Shown here: positions 24,762 through 32,684 of the stretch, piece after piece
How positions within the stretch are numbered: position 1 is the first letter of the stretch
Layout: each line of letters starts with the position of its first letter
Assembly (NCBI RefSeq): GCF_004011095.1
Contig: NZ_CP028129.1
Span: 1,984,001-2,048,000, forward strand
Direction: 5' to 3'
DNA: 64,000 nt
From: Rathayibacter rathayi
GTDB taxonomy: Bacteria > Actinomycetota > Actinomycetes > Actinomycetales > Microbacteriaceae
Position numbers and translations under genes: made by a program
The notes under the pieces: generated by a model
The model's input: only the letters and a program-made list of their open reading frames with translations
The model's database searches: none
Told to the model about the DNA's origin: nothing

Positions 24762-25967
24762 GTGGGCAGCTACACCGATCTCCTGAAAACCCCCGGGGTG
24801 GGGCGCATCATCCTCGCGCAGCTGACCGCGCGCTTCCCGTTTGGGATGTTCTCGCTCGCGTTCCTCCTGCATGTGGAGCGAGTGCACCACTCGTACGCGG
24901 CCGCCGGCCTGGTGCTCGGCTCGATGTCGATCGGGCAGGCGATCGCGGGGCCGCTGACCAGCCGCCTGATGGGTCGACTCGGGATGCGCCGCGTGCTCAC
25001 GATCACTCTCGTGGTCTGCGCGAGCGCAATCATCGCAATGGCCGTACTGCCGCTCGAGGTGTGGCAATTCGTGGTGATCGGCTTCATCGCGGGCCTCAGC
25101 ATGCCGCCTGTGCAGCCGGCCGTGCGGACCATCTACCCCAAGATGGTGACCAGCTCGCAGCTCACTCCGCTCTTCTCGCTCGACGCCTCCGCCCAGGAGA
25201 TCATCTGGGTGCTCGGACCGGTGCTGGCTGCCCTCGTCTCGATCCAGGTGTCGACGGTCGCAGGCGTCCTGACCGCCGCCGCCTTCCTGATCGGCGGCGG
25301 TGTCTGGTTCATCGCCTCGCCCGAGGTCGGCCGGGTCCGCATCCCCCGATCCACGCGCCGCCTCGGCGTCGTGCTGACCAAGCCTCCGGTCCTTTTGGCG
25401 ACGGTCGTCGGCTTCCTCCTGATCGGCGCCTGCTCCGCCGTGGAGGCGGGCGTCGTCGCAGTCTTCGGCGAGGGCGGAGTCGAATCCGGCGTCGTGCTCG
25501 CGGTGTTCGCGGCGGGCTCGCTGGCCGGCGGACTCGCGCTCGGCCACATCCCGATCAGCCGCTGCGCGACGGCGCGGCGGATGCTGATCGTCACGGTCGG
25601 CATGGGCCTGGCGGCTGTCTCGACGGACTTCTGGTGGCTCTGTGTCACCCTCTTCCTGGCCGGCATCGGCATCGCTCCCGCTCTCGCAGCCCTGTTCGCG
25701 ATCACCGCCTCGAGCGTGCGCTTCTCGGACACCGCGGAGGCGTACGGCTGGGTCGGCACGGGTCAGCTGATCGGGGCGGCGCTGGGGTCCGCGATCGCCG
25801 GCGTGCAGATCGACCGGGCCGGTCCGACCGCCGCGATCGTCGTCGCCGCCGCGTTCGCCCTGGTCGGCTTCCTGGTGCCGCTGCTCGGCCGCCGCTACCA
25901 CCCGGACCTCCGCGGACGCGACGCCAGCCCCCTTCCCGACACGGAACCCGTCATCCTCCCCTCGTAG
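24762..25967 (+). CDS. Major facilitator superfamily transporter
   Basis: A 401-residue integral membrane protein with about twelve hydrophobic segments in two halves. The loop after segment 2 reads SRLMGRLGMRRVLTIT, a version of the MFS signature GxxxDRxGRR with the acidic residue missing. Family members in this size class export drugs or small metabolites; no substrate can be assigned. The GTG start is fixed by the TAGTGT element and by the first hydrophobic segment beginning about 25 residues in. Confidence 0.85.
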   Translation: MGSYTDLLKTPGVGRIILAQLTARFPFGMFSLAFLLHVERVHHSYAAAGLVLGSMSIGQAIAGPLTSRLMGRLGMRRVLTITLVVCASAIIAMAVLPLEVWQFVVIGFIAGLSMPPVQPAVRTIYPKMVTSSQLTPLFSLDASAQEIIWVLGPVLAALVSIQVSTVAGVLTAAAFLIGGGVWFIASPEVGRVRIPRSTRRLGVVLTKPPVLLATVVGFLLIGACSAVEAGVVAVFGEGGVESGVVLAVFAAGSLAGGLALGHIPISRCATARRMLIVTVGMGLAAVSTDFWWLCVTLFLAGIGIAPALAALFAITASSVRFSDTAEAYGWVGTGQLIGAALGSAIAGVQIDRAGPTAAIVVAAAFALVGFLVPLLGRRYHPDLRGRDASPLPDTEPVILPS

Positions 25968-26035
25968 AGCGACAGTTCGTTGTCCCGCGCCGGTGGGCCC
26001 CTAGTGTGGGGCCCACGGCTCGGGAGGACGACGAC

Positions 26036-26578
26036 ATGGGGCTGCGGGAGGACGCGGAGGAGCTGGTGCGTGAGCACCGTCGCGCCGCTGCCCGCACCGA
26101 CCTCGTCGACCCGTGGTCCGACCCGGAAACACCCGAGTGGTGCACCGAACTCGCCGCCGCTCTCTGGCAGAGTTCGTTTCGACCCAGCCCCGTCTACTTC
26201 CGCCGGGAGCAGTCCGCACACGCCTTCCGCGGCCCGCACTCGATGCGCCTGCACCACCTCGGCTACGGCTGGCAGCTCACTGCCGACAGGGAGCAGCACG
26301 GGGTGCTCGCCTCCGAGACCGCCGTCGTCCTCGAGACCGGCTCGCTCTGGCGCGGACTCGGCGTCGGGCACCGCCCGGTGCGCGCACTCCGCGGCCGTAC
26401 CGGCGTCGAGGGTCTGCAGGCGGGTCACGACGTGCACTTCGCGGTGCGCGGCATCATCGAGCGGAGTGACGTGGCGCGCGCCGAGCGGCGCCTCCTCTTC
26501 GGGGTGGCCGGTCTCGCCGCGCTGATCGAAGACAGTGTGCGCGTCGGAGCGCACGGCGAGCTCGCCTGGAGCGTGTGA
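26036..26578 (+). CDS. Conserved hypothetical protein
   Basis: 180 residues, no signal peptide or membrane segment. It begins MGLREDAEELVREHRRAAARTDLVDPWSDP. Its mid-part (RLHHLGYGWQLTADREQHG, then VVLETGSLWRGLGVGHRPV) looks like a compact soluble domain I do not recognise. GGGAGGA lies 8 nt before the ATG, and a TAGTGT at 26002 could be its promoter with a short leader. Its last codons overlap possible upstream starts of the aldo/keto reductase gene. Confidence 0.65.
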   Translation: MGLREDAEELVREHRRAAARTDLVDPWSDPETPEWCTELAAALWQSSFRPSPVYFRREQSAHAFRGPHSMRLHHLGYGWQLTADREQHGVLASETAVVLETGSLWRGLGVGHRPVRALRGRTGVEGLQAGHDVHFAVRGIIERSDVARAERRLLFGVAGLAALIEDSVRVGAHGELAWSV

Positions 26579-26601
26579 GCGTACATGCCAGCATGGGAAG
26601 C

Positions 26602-27420
26602 ATGAGCGTCCCCCTGATCCCCCTCAATGACGGCCGCGCGATCCCCCAGCTCGGGCTCGGCGTCTACAAGATCGGTGACGAGGAGGCGGCCCGCACGGTC
26701 GCCCTCGCGCTGGAGGCCGGCTACCGCCACGTCGACACCGCGACCCTCTACGGCAACGAGCGCGGCGTCGGCGCGGGCATCCGGGCGAGCGGCCTCCCCC
26801 GAGAGCAGGTCTTCGTCACCACGAAGGTCTGGAACGACGACCACGGCTTCGACGAGACCCTCGCCGCCTTCGACCGCAGCCTCGAGCTGCTGGGCACCGA
26901 CTACGTCGACCTCTACCTCGTGCACTGGCCGATGCCCTCCCGAGACCGCTACGTCGACACCTACCGCGCGCTCGAGCGCCTGCAGAGCGAGGGGCGGGCC
27001 CGCTCGATCGGCGTGTCGAACTTCGCCGAGGAGCATGTGCAGCGCCTGCTCGAGGAGACCGGTGTCGTTCCCGCGATCAACCAGGTCGAGCTGCATCCGA
27101 GGCTGCCGCAAGAGGAGCTGCGCGCCTTCGACACCGCCCACGGCATCGTCACCGAAGCCTGGTCCCCTCTGGCCCGGGGGCGACTGCTCGGCGAGCCTGC
27201 GCTCGCCCGCGTGGCGGCGAAGCACGGCGTCTCGCCGGCGCGGGCGGTGCTGCGCTGGCACGTACAGCTCGGCGTCGTCGTGATTCCGAAGTCGGTGACC
27301 CCGGAGCGAATTCGCGAGAACCTCGACGTCTTCGGCTTCACCCTCGACGAGGAGGATCTCGCGACGATCGCGGGACTCGCGACCGGCGAGCGCACCGGTC
27401 GCGATCCGCGGTTCGATTGA
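26602..27420 (+). CDS. Aldo/keto reductase (AKR5-like)
   Basis: A 272-residue NADPH-dependent carbonyl reductase with a TIM-barrel fold. The catalytic tetrad is visible as Asp and Tyr in DTATLYGNERGVG, Lys in VTTKVWND, and His in YLVHWPMP. VIPKSVTPERIREN is the cofactor-binding segment. It resembles actinobacterial 2,5-diketo-D-gluconate reductase-like enzymes; the physiological substrate is unknown. The start at MSVPLIPLND is preferred; ATG at 26593 and GTG at 26575 are in frame. It is followed by the alpha/beta hydrolase after 13 nt, likely one operon. Confidence 0.92.
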   Translation: MSVPLIPLNDGRAIPQLGLGVYKIGDEEAARTVALALEAGYRHVDTATLYGNERGVGAGIRASGLPREQVFVTTKVWNDDHGFDETLAAFDRSLELLGTDYVDLYLVHWPMPSRDRYVDTYRALERLQSEGRARSIGVSNFAEEHVQRLLEETGVVPAINQVELHPRLPQEELRAFDTAHGIVTEAWSPLARGRLLGEPALARVAAKHGVSPARAVLRWHVQLGVVVIPKSVTPERIRENLDVFGFTLDEEDLATIAGLATGERTGRDPRFD

Positions 27421-27433
27421 GGCTCCAGGGACG

Positions 27434-28144
27434 ATGACGGCGGGCAGCGCACTCCTCCTGCACGGGCTCGGTGGCACGGGCCGCACCTGGTGGCGCCTCG
27501 CGGAGGAGTTGACCGCCGCGGGCTGGAGCGTCACCGCACCCGATGTGCGCGGCCACGGCGATGCCCCGCGGCACGGCTCCTACCGACTCGACGCTTACGC
27601 CGACGACGCCCTCGCACAAGGGCGGTTCGACCTCGTCGTCGGGCACTCGCTCGGCGGAGCGGTCGCGGTGCGCGCTGCCGCCCGCGACCACGGCTGGGCG
27701 CGGCGCCTGGCGCTGCTGGATCCTGTGCTGCGGCTCGCTCCGGAGCAGCGCGCGCAGGTCCGCGCGGGCGAGCTCGCCGCTCTCGCGGTGTCGGCGGAGC
27801 AGCTCGCGGCCGCGCAGCCGCTCTGGAGCGAGCGCGATCGGGCCGAGAAACTCGCCGCCATCCGGGCCGCCGATCCCGATGCCGTGGCCGCCACGATCGA
27901 CGACAATGACCCGTGGGACCTCCTGGCGGACCTGCCCGGCCTGCGCCCGCCTGTCCTCGTGCTGGCGGGCGACCCGCAGGTCGACACGATGCTCCCGCCT
28001 GCCCTCGCCGCCCTGGTGCTGCGGGCCAACCCGCGCATCCGCTACGCCGTCGTGGTCGGCGCCGGCCACAGCCCGCACCGCGACCGCCCCGCTGAGACCC
28101 TCGCGATGCTCCGCGAGTGGGCCGAGAGCCCGGCGACGGTCTGA
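27434..28144 (+). CDS. Alpha/beta hydrolase
   Basis: A 236-residue soluble hydrolase. HGLGGTGRTWWRL forms the oxyanion region, GHSLGGAVAV holds the nucleophilic serine, VLVLAGDPQVD the acid, and GAGHSPHRD the histidine. No lid domain of diagnostic type. Substrate unknown; co-directional with and close to the aldo/keto reductase. Confidence 0.87.
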   Translation: MTAGSALLLHGLGGTGRTWWRLAEELTAAGWSVTAPDVRGHGDAPRHGSYRLDAYADDALAQGRFDLVVGHSLGGAVAVRAAARDHGWARRLALLDPVLRLAPEQRAQVRAGELAALAVSAEQLAAAQPLWSERDRAEKLAAIRAADPDAVAATIDDNDPWDLLADLPGLRPPVLVLAGDPQVDTMLPPALAALVLRANPRIRYAVVVGAGHSPHRDRPAETLAMLREWAESPATV

Positions 28145-28306
28145 ACGCCGCCGTGTTTCGAGCGGATGAAATCTGGCAGGAAGGGACTGGGCGGAGCCCC
28201 TTCCTGTGAATACCCTCGCAGAAGACGCGATTCCCTCCCAGTCTTCAGGGAGGAACGCGACCGGACCGCCGACGCGGCGGCCCGTTCTCGACGAGAGGGA
28301 GCCCCA

Positions 28307-30022
28307 GTGGCGCGAACCACCACGAACACCCTGAACGGCCGACGACGCCGCTCACTGATCGGCTCGAGCGCGGTGATCGGTGCGGGCGCCCTCGTCGCCG
28401 GTCTCGCCTTCGCCCCGACGGCGAACGCCGCCGAGCCGGTCGACTTCGCCGACACCGTGACGGTCGACGGCATCATGACGCACCTGGAGGCGCTCCAGGC
28501 CATCGCGGACGCCAACGGCGGCACCCGTGCGATCGGCACCCCGGGCTACGAGCTGAGCGGGGAGTACGTCGAAGCGGTCCTCGCATCCGCCGGTTACACC
28601 ACGACACGCCAGGACTTCACCACCTCGACCCAGACGATCGACACGTTCACGCTGACCACCGGCACCGGCGCCGTCGGCACCCCGATGGAGTTCACCCCGT
28701 CGACACCCGAGGGCGGCGTGACCGGCGAGCTGATCGCGCCCGTCGATCCGCTGGGCTGCACCGCCGATGCCTGGACCGGACTCGACGCCACCGGCAAGGT
28801 CGCGCTCGTCAGCCGCGGCTCCTGCAGCTTCCTCGAGAAGTCGATCGCCGCCGGTGCCGCGGGCGCCTCGGCGATCCTCATTTACGACAACGCTCCGAGC
28901 GACGCCCTTAACGGCACGTTTGGCGCACAGGACGAGGCCGCGATCCCCGGCGTCGGACTCACCCAGGCCGAGGGCCAGGCGCTTCTCGCCGCCCTGCCCG
29001 CCAGCGTCTCGGTGCTCATCGAGCAGACCACCACCGAGGTGGCGACCTTCACCATCCTCACCGAGACCCCGGGGGGTGACCACGACAACGTGGTCATGCT
29101 CGGCGCGCACCTCGACAGCGTGCCCGCCGGCCCCGGCATCAACGACAACGGCTCCGGATCCGCGACGCTGCTCGAGACGGCCGTGCAGCTGGCCGCCGCG
29201 GGCGAGACCACGAACGCGGTCCGCTTCGCCTGGTGGGGCGCCGAGGAGGTGGGCCTGGTCGGCTCGCACACCTACGTCGACTCCTTGTCCCAGGAGGACG
29301 CCTCGAAGATCACGACCTACATGAACTTCGACATGGTCGCCTCACCGAACTACGTGATCTCCGTGTACGACGCGAACGAGTCCTCGTTCGAGGCTCCCGT
29401 CGAGGTTCCGGCCGGCTCGATCGCGACCGAGAAGGCCTTCACCGACTACTTCGACTCGATCGACCAGCCCTGGATCGACACCGCCTTCGACGGTCGCAGT
29501 GACTACGACGGCTTCATCTCGGTGGGCATCCCGTCCTCGGGCGTCTTCACCGGCGCCGACGACGTCAAGACGGAGGAGGAGGTCGCGCTGTTCGGCGGTA
29601 CCGCCGGCATCACGCACGACCCGAACTACCACTCCGCCGCCGACGACATCGACAACATCAACCAGGAGGCACTGGGCATCACGTCCAAGGCCATCGCGTT
29701 CGTCACCGCCTCGTTCGCCGCGGACACCTCCGCGATCGACGCCGAGAAGAACCCGACCACGCCGACTCCGGAGCCCACCGTGACTCCGACCGCCGAGCCG
29801 CCCATACCCCCGATCGCGGAGCCGACCGTCCCCCCGGCGACCGCTCCCACCACGAGCAGCACCCCGATCCCCGTCGCCCCGGACCCCGGAGGCCGCCCGC
29901 CCCTGGCCGCGACGGGAGCCGACATCGAGCTGCCGCTGGGCCTCGGCGCGCTGCTGATCACCGGCGGCATCGGCGGGCTCGCGCTCGCCGCGCTGCGCCG
30001 CCAGCGTGCCGAGCGCGGCTAG
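28307..30022 (+). CDS. Secreted, wall-anchored M28 aminopeptidase with PA domain and LAATG sorting signal
   Basis: A 571-residue exported zinc peptidase. Signal peptide: RRRRSLIGSSAVIGAGALVA to an ANA-A cleavage. A PA insert (GKVALVSRGSCSFLEKSIA) precedes or interrupts the M28 domain. The latter shows the two-zinc site HLDSVPAGPGINDNGSG, catalytic WWGAEEVGLVGSH, NFDMVAS and the last ligand in NYHSAADDID. A Pro/Thr-rich spacer follows, then LAATGAD, a hydrophobic helix and RRQRAERG, i.e. a class E (LAxTG) sortase signal, so the enzyme is likely covalently wall-attached. The GTG start is chosen because GAGAGGGAG lies 6 nt upstream and the signal peptide follows. Confidence 0.9.
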   Translation: MARTTTNTLNGRRRRSLIGSSAVIGAGALVAGLAFAPTANAAEPVDFADTVTVDGIMTHLEALQAIADANGGTRAIGTPGYELSGEYVEAVLASAGYTTTRQDFTTSTQTIDTFTLTTGTGAVGTPMEFTPSTPEGGVTGELIAPVDPLGCTADAWTGLDATGKVALVSRGSCSFLEKSIAAGAAGASAILIYDNAPSDALNGTFGAQDEAAIPGVGLTQAEGQALLAALPASVSVLIEQTTTEVATFTILTETPGGDHDNVVMLGAHLDSVPAGPGINDNGSGSATLLETAVQLAAAGETTNAVRFAWWGAEEVGLVGSHTYVDSLSQEDASKITTYMNFDMVASPNYVISVYDANESSFEAPVEVPAGSIATEKAFTDYFDSIDQPWIDTAFDGRSDYDGFISVGIPSSGVFTGADDVKTEEEVALFGGTAGITHDPNYHSAADDIDNINQEALGITSKAIAFVTASFAADTSAIDAEKNPTTPTPEPTVTPTAEPPIPPIAEPTVPPATAPTTSSTPIPVAPDPGGRPPLAATGADIELPLGLGALLITGGIGGLALAALRRQRAERG

Positions 30023-30039
30023 CTAGCCGCCACCACCCC

Positions 30040-30082
30040 GGAGCCGTCCGGCCGTCGCCCTGCGCGACGTCCGGACGGCTCC
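30040..30082 (+). terminator. Hairpin terminator after the M28 peptidase
   Basis: Perfect 12-bp arms ggagccgtccgg / ccggacggctcc with a 19-base loop, 17 nt after the stop codon. Confidence 0.75.
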
Positions 30083-30097
30083 GTCGTTCCCGGGGCA

Positions 30098-30103
30098 TAG
30101 GCT
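30098..30103 (+). promoter_or_regulatory. Putative -10 element (TAGGCT) for the CPT-like gene
   Basis: TAGGCT about 31 nt upstream of the GTG start, leaving room for a leader with CGGAAGGG as ribosome binding site. Conventional rather than leaderless. Confidence 0.38.
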
Positions 30104-30134
30104 TCCGAGACACTCACGACCGGAAGGGCCCCTC

Positions 30135-30791
30135 GTGACTCCTGATCTCCTCGTCCTCAACGGCGGCTCCAGCTCGGGCAAGACCACGATCGCGCGATGC
30201 CTCCAGGAAGCCCTCCCCGGCCCCTGGCTCCGCTTCTCCATCGACGATCTGATCGACGCGCTTCCGCCGCATCTCGACGGTCGGGACGACGCCGGAGTCT
30301 CCTACGGAGAGGACGGCGAGGTCGAACTCGGCGACGGGTTCCGCCGGCTCGAAGCGGCCTGGCTGGCGGGCCTGGTCGCGATGGCCGGCGCCGGTGCTCG
30401 CATCGTGCTCGACGACGTCCTGCTGGACGGCGGCACGTCTCAGGCCCGACTGCGCAGCCGTCTCGTAGGACTGAACGTGTTCTGGGTTGGCGTACGCTGC
30501 CGCGCCGAAAGAGCGACCGCCCGGGAGGTCGCCCGCGGCGACCGAACCTCCGGCATGGCCGCCCGCCAGGCCGAGCACGTACACCTCGGCGTCCACTACG
30601 ACCTCGAGGTCCACTCCGACGACCACTCCCCCCTCCATTGCGCTCGCCGCATCGCGGCGGCCCTCCTCCCTCTCCCCTCCCCCCTCTCCTCCCTCCCCCT
30701 CCCCTCCCCCCTGAGGGAACCCCGGACCTTCGAGACCGCCCGTGACAGCGGGCTCCCTCGACGGTCCGGGGTTCCCTCAGCGGGGGCGTGA
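30135..30791 (+). CDS. Chloramphenicol phosphotransferase-like P-loop kinase with aberrant C-terminus
   Basis: The N-terminal 175 residues match the CPT family: Walker A LVLNGGSSSGKTTIARCLQ, FSIDDLIDALPP, ARIVLDDVLLDGG and FWVGVRC, with a basic lid ERATAREVARGDR. CPT members phosphorylate chloramphenicol or unknown small molecules; resistance cannot be claimed. Where CPT proteins normally end (about residue 175) the frame runs into a 52-nt pyrimidine tract (Leu/Pro/Ser-rich) and the 66-bp palindrome, adding about 43 residues, and stops by a GTGA overlap with the ku remnant. The original stop has apparently been lost. Confidence 0.82.
   Translation: MTPDLLVLNGGSSSGKTTIARCLQEALPGPWLRFSIDDLIDALPPHLDGRDDAGVSYGEDGEVELGDGFRRLEAAWLAGLVAMAGAGARIVLDDVLLDGGTSQARLRSRLVGLNVFWVGVRCRAERATAREVARGDRTSGMAARQAEHVHLGVHYDLEVHSDDHSPLHCARRIAAALLPLPSPLSSLPLPSPLREPRTFETARDSGLPRRSGVPSAGA
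30661..30712 (+). repeat. 52-nt uninterrupted homopyrimidine tract
   Basis: All 52 bases are C or T, ending exactly where the 66-bp palindrome begins. It lies at the 3' end of the CPT-like reading frame. Such polypurine-polypyrimidine tracts can form triplex DNA and are slippage-prone. Confidence 0.95.
30713..30778 (+). repeat. 66-bp palindromic repeat, family 2 copy 2 (in the 3' end of the CPT-like gene)
   Basis: Same length and ends (gagggaaccccg / cggggttccctc) as the copy at 24675. The left inner arm has diverged (cgagaccgcccg), so the fold-back is less perfect. It abuts the pyrimidine tract on the left and ends 9 nt before the ku remnant start codon. Confidence 0.93.
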
Positions 30792-31442
30792 GGGCTATCG
30801 ACGGCCGGATTCGGTACCAGCGCAAGTGCGAGATCGACGTCGTGCAGTTCGTGCCCAGCGAGCAGGTCGACCCGATCATGTTCGACCGCGCATACATCCT
30901 CGAGCCCGACTCCTCCTCCCCCAAGGCCTACGTCCTGTTGCGGCGCACCCTCGAGCAGACCGACCGCACCGCCATCGTCGAGTTCGCGCTGCGGCAGAAG
31001 ACCCGGCTCGCCGCGCTGCGCGTGCGCGGCACGCTGCTGATGCTGCAGACCCTGCTCTGGGCCAATGAGGTGCGCGAGGTCGAGTTCTCGTCGCTCGAGG
31101 AGGGCAGCGGCGGCGAGGTCCTCGATCTGATGGAGGCGCTCAGGCGCTCGGTCGAGCGCAGCCGCGGACCGAAGGGTGCGGGGGCGGGGGCGGGGCGGGG
31201 CGGCGGCGGCGGCGGCGGAGTCAGCCCCGAAGAAGGCGGATCCGGAGAAGGCGGATCCGGAGAAAGCCTCGGCATCGTCGCCAACGAAGGCCGCCGCGAA
31301 GAAGCCCCCCACGGCGACGCTAAGGAAGGCTCCCGCGAAGAAGAAGGCGGCCGGGAAGGCCGACACGGCCGAGAAAGGCGCCGCACCCGCGAAGAAGAGG
31401 CCGACGAAGAAGCCTGCAACGGCCGAGAAAGCCGCCTCCTAG
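30788..31442 (+). pseudogene. ku: ku (NHEJ end-binding protein), multiply deleted and frameshifted
   Basis: Clear prokaryotic Ku sequence in pieces. VRAI (Ku proteins start MRAI) is joined directly to DGRIRYQRKCE, then to IDVVQFVPSEQVDPIMFD and the well-preserved core KAYVLLRRTLEQTDRTAIV to TLLMLQTLLWANEVREVEF. That jumps to EVLDLMEALRRSVERSRG. Relative to a usual Ku of about 270-320 residues, three segments (about 40, 35 and 60-70 residues) are missing, all in frame. A G-rich run near 31170-31210 then shifts the frame; the usual Lys/Ala-rich tail (PAKKKAAGKADTAEKG) continues in the other frame to 31442. Ku would bind DNA ends with LigD; no ligD is in the window. Confidence 0.82.
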
Positions 31443-31472
31443 ATCAATCCAGATCGCCCCGGGTCCCGCTGG

Positions 31473-31973
31473 CTAGGCGCGCTCGTCCGCCCGGCACGGC
31501 GCACCCACCGTGTCTGCGTCGAGCACGTTGCCCTCGAGGGCGTCCACGTCGTCGAGGTCGACCGCGACCGAGCTGACCAGCGCGAGCAGCGCCTGCGCGT
31601 AGGCGTTCTCGGCCGCCGCGTCGTCGAAGTTCCGCAGCTGCCCGCCGAGCACGACCTCGACGACGAACCGCAGCTGCGGCTCCGTCACCCGGCGGAGGGA
31701 GCGGAAAGTCCCGCGGAGCAGCTCACGTAACTGGTCCTCCCGCGGCAGCCAGAGCGAGTCCTCCAGCGAGACGGAGTCCAGTGCCCACTCCGTGGTGCCG
31801 TTGAAGCCCAGGACCGTCCCGCTCGGATACTCGTGCGCCTCGATCGTCATCTCACTGACGGTGAAGACGTCGCCGTCAAAGCCGTCCCGCTCGATGCGGA
31901 AGTGGTCGCCGGTCACGGGCGTCCAGCGCACGCCCGCGGTGCGCAGGGCGCGGGCCAGCTCACAGGAGATCAT
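31473..31973 (-). CDS. Conserved hypothetical protein
   Basis: 166 residues, acidic, soluble. It starts MISCELARALRTAGVRWTP and contains FTVSEMTIEAHEYPSGTVLG, then FNGTTEWALDSVSLEDSLWL and PREDQLRELL. I recall similar Microbacteriaceae proteins that are sometimes labelled as pilus assembly proteins, but nothing in the sequence (no ATPase or membrane motifs) supports that. The chosen ATG at 31973 is where the compact conserved part starts. It is divergent from the next gene. Confidence 0.72.
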   Translation of the reverse strand: MISCELARALRTAGVRWTPVTGDHFRIERDGFDGDVFTVSEMTIEAHEYPSGTVLGFNGTTEWALDSVSLEDSLWLPREDQLRELLRGTFRSLRRVTEPQLRFVVEVVLGGQLRNFDDAAAENAYAQALLALVSSVAVDLDDVDALEGNVLDADTVGAPCRADERA

Positions 31974-32037
31974 CGGACGAGTGTGACGCGCGAAGCCGCG
32001 AACGGGCCGCGAGTGCCGTTTTCTGGACCGGGCCTTG

Positions 32038-32043
32038 TAAAAT
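32038..32043 (+). promoter_or_regulatory. Putative -10 element (TAAAAT)
   Basis: TAAAAT stands out in this GC-rich context, 34 nt before the ATG at 32078, leaving space for the ribosome binding site GGAAGG. No matching -35 found at 16-18 bp. Confidence 0.4.
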
Positions 32044-32077
32044 CGTTCCCGCGAGAAGGAGAGCGGAAGGCACGGCA

Positions 32078-32503
32078 ATGTTGGACACCATCGAACCCGA
32101 CGGCGCACGGGTGGTCTCGGAGCGGGTCATTGACCTGATCGTGGCGACGCGGGAACGTCTGGACGGTGTGCGCGGTTCGACCGCCGCCGATTCGATCGGC
32201 GTGGACTCGATCGGCGTGGACTCGATCGGCTCGGCCGTGGTCGCGGGCTCCGTGGTCGGGTTCGACATTTGGGCTCCGCGCGGAAACACAGCCGCCGCGG
32301 ACGCTGCACTCGTCGCTCTCTTCTGGGAGTCCCTCGGGATGTCGGTCCGGATCGCCCGCGACCGCCCCCTCCCCCTCGTGCACGCCACCGGCGGACCGGT
32401 CGATCGGGCCAGCTTCCGCACCGGAAACCTCTTCGGACTCTGCGGCCTTGACGGCCTCTACGGAGTCGACGCGGTGGCGCCGTGCGGTCCGAACTGGGCC
32501 TGA
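32078..32503 (+). CDS. Hypothetical protein with a short internal repeat
   Basis: 141 residues of unrecognised family. It begins MLDTIEPDGARVVSERVIDL and contains three tandem copies of a 15-base unit (gattcgatcggcgtg and variants at 32189, 32204, 32219) encoding DSIGV-DSIGV-DSIGS. The second half (GSVVGFDIWAPRGN, ALFWESLGMSVRIARDRPL, FRTGNLFGLCGLDG) looks like a real soluble domain with two cysteines near the C-terminus. No signal peptide. The repeat is probably a coding microsatellite. Confidence 0.6.
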   Translation: MLDTIEPDGARVVSERVIDLIVATRERLDGVRGSTAADSIGVDSIGVDSIGSAVVAGSVVGFDIWAPRGNTAAADAALVALFWESLGMSVRIARDRPLPLVHATGGPVDRASFRTGNLFGLCGLDGLYGVDAVAPCGPNWA

Positions 32504-32684
32504 CCACCGGGCGCACGCCCCGATGTCGGTGGATGAGTTTACGTTCATGAGATGTCCGGTTCACAGGCCGGGCACCCGCACCGCATAGTGTAGCTATACG
32601 TACCCCGTCCGGGGGTGTGCCGGGCCGCGCCGCGCGGCGACGACGCTGCGACCGCTCTTCCGAGCGGCGATCGAGAGGACCACC

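Noticed and set aside
30135..30660. Chloramphenicol resistance gene
   Set aside because: Family membership is only CPT-like; many members phosphorylate other substrates, so resistance cannot be claimed.
31473..31973. Annotation as a pilus assembly protein
   Set aside because: No ATPase, receiver or membrane motif and no neighbouring tad/pilus genes.
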